49,501 nt of DNA. It comes from an uncultured Bacteroidota bacterium (GTDB lineage: Bacteria > Bacteroidota > Bacteroidia > Flavobacteriales > Flavobacteriaceae). Made by a program: the position numbers and the translations under genes. The notes beneath the pieces are model-generated. The model saw only the letters and a list, made by a program, of their open reading frames with translations. It did not search any database and was not told the origin of the DNA. Location: NCBI GenBank assembly GCA_902616905.1, contig CACMUP010000010.1, positions 1 through 49,501 of the forward strand, given 5' to 3'. This document shows positions 7,616 through 16,115 of this stretch, piece by piece (within the stretch, counting starts at the first letter, position 1; every line of letters begins with the position of its first letter).

Positions 7616-7992
7616 GAGAATTGGAATTTTTTTCTTGCTTTTTTCTGACCGAATTTCTTTCGCTCTACCATTCTAGGATCTCTCGTTAATAAACCTTCTG
7701 GTTTGAGTTCAGAGCGGAAGTCGTCATTTATCTTGCATAGAGCTCTAGAAATTGCTAAGCGAACAGCTTCAGCTTGACCGTTATAACCTCCACCTTTTAC
7801 AGTTACTTTTAAGTCGTAGTTGTCCTTTGTATTTGTCAAAATAAAAGGTTGTTGGACTTTGTATTGTAAAGTTGCAGTGGGGAAATAGTCGGTAAAGCTT
7901 TTATTGTTTATCGTGATAGATCCTTTGCCTTCACTAACAAAAATTCTTGCTATAGATGTTTTTCTTCGGCCTATTGTATGTACAGTATCCAT
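7606..7992 (-). CDS. rpsI: 30S ribosomal protein S9
   Basis: S9 contacts the P-site tRNA through its C-terminal tail. The 128 residues begin with VHTIGRRKTSIARIFVSEGK and include VKGGGYNGQAEAVRLAISRA, then LLTRDPRMVERKKFGQKKAR. The chain ends in the invariant SKR, whose terminal Arg touches the anticodon stem. The start codon overlaps the rplM stop by one base, so translation is coupled to rplM, the universal partner of this gene. Confidence 0.98.
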   Translation of the reverse strand: MDTVHTIGRRKTSIARIFVSEGKGSITINNKSFTDYFPTATLQYKVQQPFILTNTKDNYDLKVTVKGGGYNGQAEAVRLAISRALCKINDDFRSELKPEGLLTRDPRMVERKKFGQKKARKKFQFSKR

Positions 7993-8447
7993 TATAAAAA
8001 ATCGTTGATATTAATTGATTTAGGATTTTGCGCTTCTTGTTGGTGTTCAGCTCCTGAGTAAACACGTAGATTCCTAAAAAGGTTTGCACCTAATTTATTT
8101 TTTGGTAGCATTCCTCTAACAGCAGATTCTATAAGCCGTGTATTATTTTTATTGTGAATTTGAGTAGCATTTAAAGTTCTTTGCCCACCAGGGTAACCTG
8201 TATGTCTAACATATTCCTTTTGATCCCATTTATTTCCGCTTAAAGTTACAAATGCAGAATTTATTACGATAACGTTATCACCACAATCTACGTGCGGAGT
8301 ATAATTTGTTTTGTATTTGCCTCGTAAAAAATTTGCAATAACAGTAGCCGCTCTTCCAAGTGGAATGTTTTTTACATCCATTACGATCCATTGTTTATTT
8401 ACAGTTTTTGCGTTTGCGGATATAGTCTTATAACTCAATGTATTCAC
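7992..8447 (-). CDS. rplM: 50S ribosomal protein L13
   Basis: L13 is an early-assembly large-subunit protein. Visible signatures are WIVMDVKNIPLGRAATVIAN, LRGKYKTNYTPHVDCGDNVI and VRGMLPKNKLGANLFRNLRV. The length of 151 residues is normal. It is the first gene of rplM-rpsI-rpsB-tsf. A well-placed TACATTTG element and a leader hairpin lie upstream. In E. coli, L13 represses its own operon, and a similar loop is possible here. Confidence 0.98.
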   Translation of the reverse strand: MNTLSYKTISANAKTVNKQWIVMDVKNIPLGRAATVIANFLRGKYKTNYTPHVDCGDNVIVINSAFVTLSGNKWDQKEYVRHTGYPGGQRTLNATQIHNKNNTRLIESAVRGMLPKNKLGANLFRNLRVYSGAEHQQEAQNPKSININDFL

Positions 8448-8466
8448 AATAATATTTATTATAATA

Positions 8467-8484
8467 GTTGAATTTCAATTCAAC
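8467..8484 (-). promoter_or_regulatory. Leader hairpin upstream of rplM
   Basis: GTTGAATT-TC-AATTCAAC is an 18-base near-perfect palindrome between the predicted transcription start and the L13 start codon. It would fold at the very 5' end of the ribosomal operon message. It could be the target for L13 feedback or a stability element; that function is inferred. Confidence 0.45.
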
Positions 8485-8490
8485 GGGGTG

Positions 8491-8498
8491 CAAATGTA
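8491..8498 (-). promoter_or_regulatory. -7 promoter element of the rplM operon (TACATTTG)
   Basis: On the minus strand this reads TACATTTG followed by CACCCCG, a classic Bacteroidota -7 element and initiation region for ribosomal genes. It lies about 45 bases before rplM. It is framed by the inverted repeat GTGCAA (8488-8493) and TTGCAC (8509-8514). No clear -33 element at optimal spacing was seen. Confidence 0.7.
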
Positions 8499-8561
8499 CA
8501 ATTATAAATTGCACTTCGAAAATATTTTATCAAAATTATTGATTACTTAATTTATAAAAAA

Positions 8562-11390
8562 CTAGTGTGCTTCAAGCCAATTATTCCCAGTACCTATATC
8601 TACAACTAAAGGAACATTAAGAGTAAACGCATTCTCCATTTCTGATTTAACTATTTTTATAATTTCATCTAACTCTGAATTTGGGACATCAAAAACTAAT
8701 TCATCATGAACTTGAAGTAGCATTTTTGACTGCCATTTCTCATTTGATAATCTTTTTTGAATTGCAATCATAGCTAGCTTAATTATATCAGCTGCACTTC
8801 CTTGAATAGGGGCATTTACAGCGTTACGTTCGGCAGCTCCACGAATAACTGCATTTTGTGAATTGATATCTCTAAGATAACGTCTTCTTCCCAAAACAGT
8901 TGTTACATAACCATTTTCTCTTGCCAAATCTATCTGTTCACTTATATATGATCTAAGTTCTGGATAGGCAGTGTAATATGTTTCTATAAGCTCTTTTGAT
9001 TGTGCCCTTGTTAAATTAGTTTGTTGGCTTAATCCAAAAGCTGAGACACCGTAAATTATTCCAAAATTGACTGTCTTAGCATTGCTTCTTTGTTCTCTGG
9101 TAACTTCATTTATTGGAACATCAAAAACTTTTGCTGCTGTTGCAGTGTGTATATCTTCATTATTTTGAAATGCAGTAACCATTTCTTTATCCTTACTAAG
9201 TGCAGCAATAATTCGAAGTTCAATTTGAGAGTAGTCAGCAGCAAGAAGTACATGATTTTCATCTTTTGGTATAAATGCCTTTCTTATTTGCTGACCTCGT
9301 AATGTTCTAATAGGTATGTTCTGAAGATTCGGATTATTGCTGCTTAATCTACCTGTTGCAGCAACTGCTTGATTATAAATGGTATGAACTCTCCCAGTTT
9401 TATAATTTTTTTCTTTGGGTAACGAATCTACATAGGTGTTTTGAAGTTTTTGTAAAGATCTCCAATCTAGAATATCTGAAACAATAGGGTGTTCTTTCGA
9501 CAGAACAGATAAAATATCTTCTGAAGTAGAATATTGACCCGTTTTCGTTTTTTTAGGCTTATCTACAATCTTCATTTTTTCAAATAAAACTATACCTAGT
9601 TGTTTTGGTGAAGCAATATTAAAATTTTCTCCTGCCTTTAAATAAATTCTCTTTTCTAATGCTTCGATGTCTTTTAAAAGTTCTTTAGATAGGTTTTTAA
9701 GGAAAGAGGTATCTAAGTTAATTCCTTCACATTCCATCTGGGTTAAAACCTCTAAAAGTGGGAGTTCTAGTTCTTTAAACAGTTTGTATGTCCCTGCTAA
9801 CTCCATTTCTTTTTCGAAATAATATTTTAGTTGCAAAGTAATATCAGCGTCTTCTACCGCATATTCAGTTTGATCATGCAAAGGAATGTCTCGCATGCTT
9901 TTTTGATCTTTACCTTTTTTACCAATTAGATCACTTATGGGTTGTGAATTGTAATTTAAATAAGTTTTTGCTAAAACATCCATGCTATGTCTCATATCCG
10001 GATTAATCAAATAATGAGCAATCATAGTATCAAACAATGGACCTTTTACATTTATGCCATATTGTTTTAATACTTTAAGATCAAATTTTAGATTATGACC
10101 TATTTTTTCAATTTTTGAGTTTTCAAAAAATTTCTTGAAGGGTTCTAAAATGTCAATAACATCATCTCTATTTTCAGGCATTGATAAATAATATCCTTTT
10201 CCCGTTGACCATGAAAATGCAATACCAACTAATTGGGTATTAAGAGCATTTAATGATGTGGTTTCCGTATCAAAACAAACATGATCTTCTTGTAAAAGAC
10301 TATCAAGTAATAATTTCCTTCCCAGATTAGTATTTACCGATTGATATAAGTGTTCATAGTTTTTAATGTTTTTTTGCTCAGTGATTTCTTCTACATTACC
10401 ACTTCCTGGAGCTGCAAAAAGATCAAACTGCTGTCCATACTTAAAAGAGCTAGCATCAGATTTTTCATTAATTATTTCATTTTTATCATTGTTTTTTTCC
10501 TCTTGAACAAAAAAGATTTTATTAAAGCTTTCAGCAATTCTTCTAAACTCTAATTCTTCAAAAAGAGTATTTACTTTAGATTGGTCTGGTTTTTTAAACT
10601 TATAATCTTCGGGCTCAAAATTTACGGGCACATCCAATATTATTTTTGATAGTTCTTTAGATAATAGCCCTTGCTCTTTATTAGCTTGAATTTTTTCACC
10701 TAACTTACCTTTAATATCGTGAGCATTTTCGAGAAGATTTTCTATACTCCCGTAAGTTTTGAGAAATTTTTTTGCAGTTTTATCACCCACACCAGGAATT
10801 CCAGGTATGTTATCTACTGCATCACCCATCATACCTAAGTAATCAGTTACCTGGATAGGACTTTCAATTTCAAATTTTTCCAATACTTCTGGGATTCCCC
10901 AAATTTCAATCCCATTTCCCATTCTAGCTGGACGATACATGAAAATATTATCTGAAACTAATTGAGCAAAATCTTTATCAGGGGTCACCATAAATACTTG
11001 ATAACCATTTTTTTCAGCTTGTTTTGCTAGGGTACCAATTATATCGTCTGCTTCATATCCCTCCTTAACTACAATGGGTATATGCATTGCATTTAAAAGT
11101 TTTTCAATGTAGGGAATAGCAAGGCTTATAGGTTCTGGTGTTTCATCACGATTGGCTTTATATTCGTTAAATAATTCTGTTCTTGTATGTGACCCTCCCT
11201 TATCAAAACATACAGCAAGGTAATCTGGTTTTTCTCTTTTTATAACATCTAAAAGAGAGTTAGTAAATCCCATAATTGCTGAGGTGTCCATTCCTTTTGA
11301 ATTAATTCTAGGGTTTTTGATAAAAGCATAATATCCTCTAAAAATTAAAGCATAGGCATCAAGAAGAAATAAACGTTTTCCTGAATTCAT
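8562..11390 (-). CDS. polA: DNA polymerase I
   Basis: PolA fills gaps and removes primers in replication and repair. All three domains are present: 5'-3' exonuclease/flap domain (about residues 1-300), 3'-5' proofreading domain with an intact first carboxylate motif (CFDTETTSLNA), and polymerase domain with motif A DYSQIELRI, motif B RSNAKTVNFGIIYG and motif C VHDELVFDV. Both exonucleases therefore look active. An in-frame ATG at 11429 exists, but I choose the ATG at 11390 because family members begin with KRLFLLDAYALIFRGYYAF right after the start. It lies downstream of dxs on the same strand. Confidence 0.97.
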   Translation of the reverse strand: MNSGKRLFLLDAYALIFRGYYAFIKNPRINSKGMDTSAIMGFTNSLLDVIKREKPDYLAVCFDKGGSHTRTELFNEYKANRDETPEPISLAIPYIEKLLNAMHIPIVVKEGYEADDIIGTLAKQAEKNGYQVFMVTPDKDFAQLVSDNIFMYRPARMGNGIEIWGIPEVLEKFEIESPIQVTDYLGMMGDAVDNIPGIPGVGDKTAKKFLKTYGSIENLLENAHDIKGKLGEKIQANKEQGLLSKELSKIILDVPVNFEPEDYKFKKPDQSKVNTLFEELEFRRIAESFNKIFFVQEEKNNDKNEIINEKSDASSFKYGQQFDLFAAPGSGNVEEITEQKNIKNYEHLYQSVNTNLGRKLLLDSLLQEDHVCFDTETTSLNALNTQLVGIAFSWSTGKGYYLSMPENRDDVIDILEPFKKFFENSKIEKIGHNLKFDLKVLKQYGINVKGPLFDTMIAHYLINPDMRHSMDVLAKTYLNYNSQPISDLIGKKGKDQKSMRDIPLHDQTEYAVEDADITLQLKYYFEKEMELAGTYKLFKELELPLLEVLTQMECEGINLDTSFLKNLSKELLKDIEALEKRIYLKAGENFNIASPKQLGIVLFEKMKIVDKPKKTKTGQYSTSEDILSVLSKEHPIVSDILDWRSLQKLQNTYVDSLPKEKNYKTGRVHTIYNQAVAATGRLSSNNPNLQNIPIRTLRGQQIRKAFIPKDENHVLLAADYSQIELRIIAALSKDKEMVTAFQNNEDIHTATAAKVFDVPINEVTREQRSNAKTVNFGIIYGVSAFGLSQQTNLTRAQSKELIETYYTAYPELRSYISEQIDLARENGYVTTVLGRRRYLRDINSQNAVIRGAAERNAVNAPIQGSAADIIKLAMIAIQKRLSNEKWQSKMLLQVHDELVFDVPNSELDEIIKIVKSEMENAFTLNVPLVVDIGTGNNWLEAH

Positions 11391-11433
11391 TGGATCATTT
11401 AGGTTAAATTTAAAAACTAAATTACACAATGCA

Positions 11434-13212
11434 TTATCCTGACACTTTATTTAATAACAAATTAAGTTTATTTGATATAGTTTCAGGATCAAGTCCTATT
11501 TCATATAATAAATCAGATGTTTTACCATGTGAAACAAATTGGTCATCAATACCTTCTGTGTTTATTGGTATTGAGTATCCATGTTGAGCAGCAAATTCGA
11601 GTACTGCACTTCCTACACCTCCTTTTTTAATACCTTCTTCAAAAACAATAACTGCTTTATAAGTTTTAAATATTTTATGTAATAATACTTCATCTAAGGG
11701 TTTAATAAAGCATAAATCAAAATGCGCAAATGCTTTTGAATTTTCAACTTTTAGCATTGCTAAATCAATTTTTTCAGCTAAAGTTCCAATTGTTAATATT
11801 GCAATAGTATCTCCTTTTTTTAGTTGTTTTCCCTGTCCCCATTTAATTTTTTTGAAGTCAAATGAAATTTTATTTAATTCACTAAAACCTCTTGGATAAC
11901 GAATTGCTAGTGGAGATTTAATACCTAATTGCACTGTATAAATTAAATTTTGAAGAATTTTAGCATTTCTAGGTGCTACAATTTGAATATTTGGAATTCC
12001 ACGAAGGTAAGCGATATCAAATACACCATGATGAGTAGGTCCATCATGACCTACAACCCCTGCTCGATCTATACAAAATATTACATGAAGTTTTTGAAGG
12101 GCTACATCATGAATTATTTGATCATAAGCTCTTTGTAAAAAGGTAGAATATATTACACAAAATGGGATCATTCCTTGAGTTGCCATTCCAGCTGAAAGTG
12201 TAACAGCATGTTGCTCAGCAATACCTACGTCGATACATTGATTAGGAAGTTTATTCATCATATTTACTAAACCACTTCCAGTCGGCATTGCCGGAGTTAT
12301 GGCGATAATTTTTTTATTTTTTTTAGCAAGATTGAGTAATGTTTCTCCAAAAATATTTTGAAACTTAATTTTTTTGTGTTCTGGGGAGGGATTTAGTTTT
12401 CCTGTAACAGGATCAAATTTTCCAGGAGCGTGATAAATTACTTTTTCTTTTTCAGCAGAAGGAAGTCCTTTGCCTTTAGTAGTTACTACATGAAGAATTC
12501 TTGGACCAGATTTTTTTTTCTGCCGTTGAAAAGACGAAATAAGTGATTCTAAATTGTGCCCGTCAATTGGACCTTCATACTTTATATTTAAAGATTGAAA
12601 AAAATCAGGAACTTTTGAATTTTCTTTTTTTATATCAGTAAGATAATTTTTTAGAGCTCCAACACTCGGATCAATACCCATACTATTATCATTTAATATT
12701 ATTAGAACGTTTGCTTTAGTTGTCCCAAGATGATTTAAAGCTTCAAAAGCCATACCATTTACTATAGAGGCATCTCCAACAATTGCTATGTGATGTCTCT
12801 TTTTATTTTGAAGTTTTGCACTTATAGCCATACCCAAAACAGCTGATATAGCTGTTCCAGCATGACCGGTTCCAAATGTATCATACTCGCTTTCTTCCCT
12901 TTTTGGGAATCCACTAATTCCATTTTTTTTTCTTATACTTTTGAAAGAATTCCTCCTTCCTGTTAGCATTTTATGAACATATGCCTGGTGTCCTACATCC
13001 CAAATTAATACATCAAATGGAGTATCGAAACAATAATGTAAAGCCACACTTAATTCTACTGTCCCGAGACTTGAACCTAAATGTCCTTCACCAGTAGATA
13101 AAGTATTGATAATCTCTTTTCTTAATTCATCAGAAAAATATTTAAGTAAATCTGGAGAAAGTTTACGGAGCTCTTTGGGGGTTTGAATTCTTTTAAATCT
13201 TTCAATATCCAT
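11434..13212 (-). CDS. dxs: 1-deoxy-D-xylulose-5-phosphate synthase
   Basis: DXS condenses pyruvate and glyceraldehyde 3-phosphate using thiamine diphosphate, the entry step of the MEP isoprenoid pathway. Visible signatures are LIWDVGHQAYVHKMLTGR, GTGHAGTAIS, the thiamine diphosphate/Mg site GDASIVNGMAFEALNHLG...NDNSMGID, and VGIAEQHAVTLSAGMATQG with the catalytic Glu. RAGVVGHDGPTHHGVFDIAY is also intact. At 592 residues it is slightly shorter than E. coli Dxs, as usual in this phylum. It supplies precursors for the prenyl synthase and carotenoid gene at 22.8-24.9 kb. Divergent from tadA. Confidence 0.97.
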   Translation of the reverse strand: MDIERFKRIQTPKELRKLSPDLLKYFSDELRKEIINTLSTGEGHLGSSLGTVELSVALHYCFDTPFDVLIWDVGHQAYVHKMLTGRRNSFKSIRKKNGISGFPKREESEYDTFGTGHAGTAISAVLGMAISAKLQNKKRHHIAIVGDASIVNGMAFEALNHLGTTKANVLIILNDNSMGIDPSVGALKNYLTDIKKENSKVPDFFQSLNIKYEGPIDGHNLESLISSFQRQKKKSGPRILHVVTTKGKGLPSAEKEKVIYHAPGKFDPVTGKLNPSPEHKKIKFQNIFGETLLNLAKKNKKIIAITPAMPTGSGLVNMMNKLPNQCIDVGIAEQHAVTLSAGMATQGMIPFCVIYSTFLQRAYDQIIHDVALQKLHVIFCIDRAGVVGHDGPTHHGVFDIAYLRGIPNIQIVAPRNAKILQNLIYTVQLGIKSPLAIRYPRGFSELNKISFDFKKIKWGQGKQLKKGDTIAILTIGTLAEKIDLAMLKVENSKAFAHFDLCFIKPLDEVLLHKIFKTYKAVIVFEEGIKKGGVGSAVLEFAAQHGYSIPINTEGIDDQFVSHGKTSDLLYEIGLDPETISNKLNLLLNKVSG

Positions 13213-13274
13213 GAGGTAAAGTTAAGGCAAAAGATTTTCAACAGGCAACTCTTTAGAATGTGTATTTTTATGTT

Positions 13275-13715
13275 ATGGAATTGAATGATGATTATTTTAT
13301 GAAGTTTGCTTTAAAAGAGGCGGAAAGGGCTGCAATTCAAAATGAAATTCCTGTTGGAGCTGTTGTAGTTGTGGAGGATAAAATAATTGCCCGTGCTCAT
13401 AATTTAACACAGAGATTAAATGATGTAACAGCACACGCCGAAATGCAAGCAATTACCTCAGCTGCAAATTACTTAAATGGGAAGTACTTAGTTGGATGCA
13501 CTCTATATGTTACATTGGAGCCTTGTGTAATGTGTGCAGGAGCTTTAATTTGGAGTCAGTTAAATAGATTAGTATATGGTACGTCAGATCCAAAAAAGGG
13601 TTTTATGCAATCTGGTATTCGACTCCATCCAAAAACTGAAATCACCCCGGGGGTTCTCAAAAACGAGTCTAAAGATTTACTAGATAATTTTTTTTCCAAT
13701 AGGAGAAAAAAATAA
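13275..13715 (+). CDS. tadA: tRNA adenosine(34) deaminase
   Basis: TadA converts the wobble adenosine of tRNA-Arg(ACG) to inosine. With the start at 13275 the protein has 146 residues. The deaminase zinc site is HAEMQAI (His and catalytic Glu) and PCVMC (two Cys ligands), and NEIPVGAVVV precedes them. An in-frame ATG at 13260 exists, but the family N-terminus (MKFALKEAERA) and a promoter-like TATTTTTA at 13263-13270 favour 13275. It is divergent from dxs with a 62-base gap, and it faces the cold-shock gene. Confidence 0.95.
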   Translation: MELNDDYFMKFALKEAERAAIQNEIPVGAVVVVEDKIIARAHNLTQRLNDVTAHAEMQAITSAANYLNGKYLVGCTLYVTLEPCVMCAGALIWSQLNRLVYGTSDPKKGFMQSGIRLHPKTEITPGVLKNESKDLLDNFFSNRRKK

Positions 13716-13740
13716 TAGCACCTTAACTCGAAGATGCTAT
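13715..13740. terminator. Candidate terminator between tadA and cold-shock gene
   Basis: ATAGCA-C-CTT (13715-13724) can pair with AAG-A-TGCTAT (13731-13740) with one internal mismatch and a 6-base loop. It lies directly after the tadA stop and 20 bases from the end of the convergent cold-shock gene. The T tract is poor on both sides, so the assignment is tentative. Confidence 0.45.
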
Positions 13741-13759
13741 AAATTTTGAAAGATATTGA

Positions 13760-13951
13760 CTATAATAAAGTAATATTGGATGCTTGTTTCCCTTTTTTAC
13801 CCTCTTCTTCAACATATTCAACTTTAGCTCCTTCTTTAAGAGTTATTCCGTTTAGAGCAGAAATGTGAACGAATACATCTTCTTCAGACTCATCATTGGT
13901 AATAAAGCCATATCCTTTGGCTTCATTAAAAAATTTAACTGTACCAGTCAT
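13760..13951 (-). CDS. Cold-shock domain protein (CspA family)
   Basis: A 63-residue single cold-shock OB domain that binds single-stranded RNA or DNA as an RNA chaperone. It has GTVKFFNEAKGYGFI (RNP1 region KGYGFI) and DVFVHIS (RNP2), and ends with the KKGKQASNI strand. The length is the family norm. It appears monocistronic: a TACATTTG promoter element lies 23 bases upstream and a hairpin lies downstream. Which cold-shock paralogue it is, and whether it is cold-induced, cannot be told. Confidence 0.95.
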   Translation of the reverse strand: MTGTVKFFNEAKGYGFITNDESEEDVFVHISALNGITLKEGAKVEYVEEEGKKGKQASNITLL

Positions 13952-13973
13952 ATTTATATTTAAAAATTATAGT

Positions 13974-13981
13974 CAAATGTA
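13974..13981 (-). promoter_or_regulatory. -7 promoter element of the cold-shock gene (TACATTTG)
   Basis: An exact TAnnTTTG match on the minus strand, 23 bases before the start codon, giving a short leader of about 15 bases. This is much shorter than the long thermosensing leader of enterobacterial cspA. Confidence 0.6.
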
Positions 13982-14064
13982 GGCTTATTATTTTGGATTT
14001 TCTTTATTTAAACACTTTTTCTAATTGAAAGTGATTGATTTCCAAATAGTTTTTTTAAATAAAT

Positions 14065-14298
14065 TTAAATTTTATCGCGCATTTTTTTTAGGTTTTCCTC
14101 ACTTAGTGTATAATCCTTAAGATTTTTTCCTTTCCAGCGATGATAAAGAAAAAGGGGTAAATAAATGAATACACCACCGAAAACACTAAAACCTATTATT
14201 TTTTCGCCAATATTATAATCAATAAAATTTTTGTAATAAAAACCAAAACCTAATGAACCCAATATTATTAAAAATAAAATCCAAAGAATTTTTTTCAT
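14065..14298 (-). CDS. Small two-segment membrane protein, unknown function
   Basis: A 77-residue protein with two predicted membrane helices (about 3-20 and 33-53), followed by a basic, charged C-terminal tail ([13 protein letters not shown]...). I do not recognise a named family. The start codon overlaps the aspS stop by four bases (ATGA), so it is almost certainly cotranslated with aspS. That coupling, together with a normal Flavobacteriia-like composition, argues that it is a real gene. Function unknown. Confidence 0.75.
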   Translation of the reverse strand: MKKILWILFLIILGSLGFGFYYKNFIDYNIGEKIIGFSVFGGVFIYLPLFLYHRWKGKNLKDYTLSEENLKKMRDKI

Positions 14299-16055
14299 TT
14301 TTCTTTATTTGAGGTAGTTTTCAAAAAGAGTTCCTTAAGTTGAAGTTTATCTAAATATGAAGGGGCATCAATCATAATGTCTCTTCCACTATTATTCTTT
14401 GGAAATGCTATAAAGTCTCTTATTGTTTCTTCACCGCTTAAAATAGCTACCAATCGATCAAAACCAAAAGCTATTCCCCCATGAGGAGGTGCACCATACT
14501 TAAAAGCGTTTATCAAAAAACCAAATTGATCCTCAGCTTCCTTCTTGGTAAAACCTAGAAGATCAAAAATATTAGATTGTAAGTTACCATTATGAATACG
14601 AATTGAACCACCTCCAACTTCATTTCCATTTATTACTAGATCATATGCATTAGCTTTAACATCTTTAGGATTCTTTTTTAGCATTTCAATATGTCCTGGT
14701 TTTGGAGCTGTGAATGGATGATGAATGGCATGAAATCGATTTGTTTCTTCGTCCCATTCCAATAAAGGGAAATCAGTTATCCAAACAGGTGCAAATTCAT
14801 TTGGATTTCTTAATCCCAATTTTTTTGCTAACTCCATCCTTAAACTACTTAATTGTTGTCTTGTTGTTTTTGAATCTCCAGAAAGAATTAAAATCAGATC
14901 CCCAATGTTTGCGCCTGTTCTTATAGCCCAGCTTTCAAGGTCAGAACTATTAAAAAATTTATCAACCGAGGATTTATAACTTCCATCTTCATTGCACTTT
15001 ACCCAGATTAGTCCTTTGGCTCCAATTTGGGGTCGTCTAACAAATTCAATTAACGAATCAATTTCTTTTCTTGAATAATTAGCCGCTTTAGGAACAGCAA
15101 TTCCCACAACCAGTTCTTGGCTATCAAATACTTTAAAACCTCTCCCTTGGGCCAGATCATTTAATTCTGAAAAAACCATTCCAAAACGTATGTCTGGCTT
15201 GTCATTTCCGTAATTTTTAATAGCATCCTCGTATTTCATTCTAGGAAATTCTTCAATCTCAATACCTTTAATTTCTTTAATTAAATACTTGATTAATCCT
15301 TCGAATTGGGTAAGAACATCTTCTTGTTCTACGAAGGACATTTCACAGTCTATCTGAGTAAATTCGGGTTGTCTATCAGCTCTTAAATCTTCATCACGAA
15401 AACATTTTACAATTTGAAAATATTTATCTAAACCACCTACCATAAGTAATTGTTTGAAAGTTTGAGGAGATTGAGGTAAAGCATAAAATTGTTCTGAATT
15501 CATTCTAGAAGGGACAACAAAATCTCGTGCACCCTCAGGAGTAGACTTAATTAGATAAGGAGTTTCAACTTCAATAAACCCTTCGTTAGTCAAATAATTT
15601 CGAACTGCTATTGAGACCTTTGAACGAAAAATAAGTTTCTCTTTAACGGGTGTTCTTCTAATATCCAAATATCGGTATTGCATACGTAATTCCTCCCCTC
15701 CATCTGTCTTATCTTCAATTGTAAAAGGAGGCGTAATAGCTTTGTTTAAAATGGTCAAGTCATCAACTAAAATCTCTATATCTCCAGTATTGATATTTGG
15801 ATTTTTTGACTCACGTTCTAAAACTATTCCTTTTACTTGAATTACAAACTCTCTATTTAAGGTTTTAGCTTTATTAAAAACTACTTCAGGAGTTCTTTCT
15901 TCATCAAAAACTAATTGGGTAACGCCATAACGATCTCTAAGGTCAGCCCATATGATAAAGCCTTTATTTCTAGTTTTTTGTACCCATCCAGATAGGGTTA
16001 CACTTTCATCTAAATTTTCCCTTTTTAGAGTATTGCAATTGTGTGTTCTGTACAT
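14295..16055 (-). CDS. aspS: Aspartate--tRNA ligase
   Basis: A class II aminoacyl-tRNA synthetase charging tRNA-Asp. The 586-residue length and domain order fit the bacterial type: N-terminal OB anticodon domain ([20 protein letters not shown]), catalytic motif 2 [18 protein letters not shown], the inserted GAD domain in the middle, and motif 3 [15 protein letters not shown]. The flipping/AMP loop [15 protein letters not shown] is intact. It is transcribed leftward with a 77-residue membrane-protein gene. A TATTTTTG promoter element lies upstream. Confidence 0.98.
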   Translation of the reverse strand: MYRTHNCNTLKRENLDESVTLSGWVQKTRNKGFIIWADLRDRYGVTQLVFDEERTPEVVFNKAKTLNREFVIQVKGIVLERESKNPNINTGDIEILVDDLTILNKAITPPFTIEDKTDGGEELRMQYRYLDIRRTPVKEKLIFRSKVSIAVRNYLTNEGFIEVETPYLIKSTPEGARDFVVPSRMNSEQFYALPQSPQTFKQLLMVGGLDKYFQIVKCFRDEDLRADRQPEFTQIDCEMSFVEQEDVLTQFEGLIKYLIKEIKGIEIEEFPRMKYEDAIKNYGNDKPDIRFGMVFSELNDLAQGRGFKVFDSQELVVGIAVPKAANYSRKEIDSLIEFVRRPQIGAKGLIWVKCNEDGSYKSSVDKFFNSSDLESWAIRTGANIGDLILILSGDSKTTRQQLSSLRMELAKKLGLRNPNEFAPVWITDFPLLEWDEETNRFHAIHHPFTAPKPGHIEMLKKNPKDVKANAYDLVINGNEVGGGSIRIHNGNLQSNIFDLLGFTKKEAEDQFGFLINAFKYGAPPHGGIAFGFDRLVAILSGEETIRDFIAFPKNNSGRDIMIDAPSYLDKLQLKELFLKTTSNKEK

Positions 16056-16070
16056 AAATCAAATTATATT

Positions 16071-16078
16071 CAAAAATA
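16071..16078 (-). promoter_or_regulatory. Candidate -7 promoter element of aspS (TATTTTTG)
   Basis: An exact TAnnTTTG on the minus strand, 16 bases before the aspS ATG. It lies in the 60-base gap after the RND permease gene and implies that aspS has its own promoter. Confidence 0.5.
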
Positions 16079-16115
16079 AAAAATCCTAAACTGGTAAAAC
16101 AAAAATTATTATTGC

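Noticed and set aside
8562-11429. polA start at 11429
   Set aside because: The extra 13 residues are not family-like; the conserved N-terminus begins right after the ATG at 11390.
14013-14033. CACTTT...AAAGTG as terminator of aspS operon
   Set aside because: Only 6-bp arms with a 9-base loop; on the coding strand no clear T tract follows, so support is too weak for a feature.
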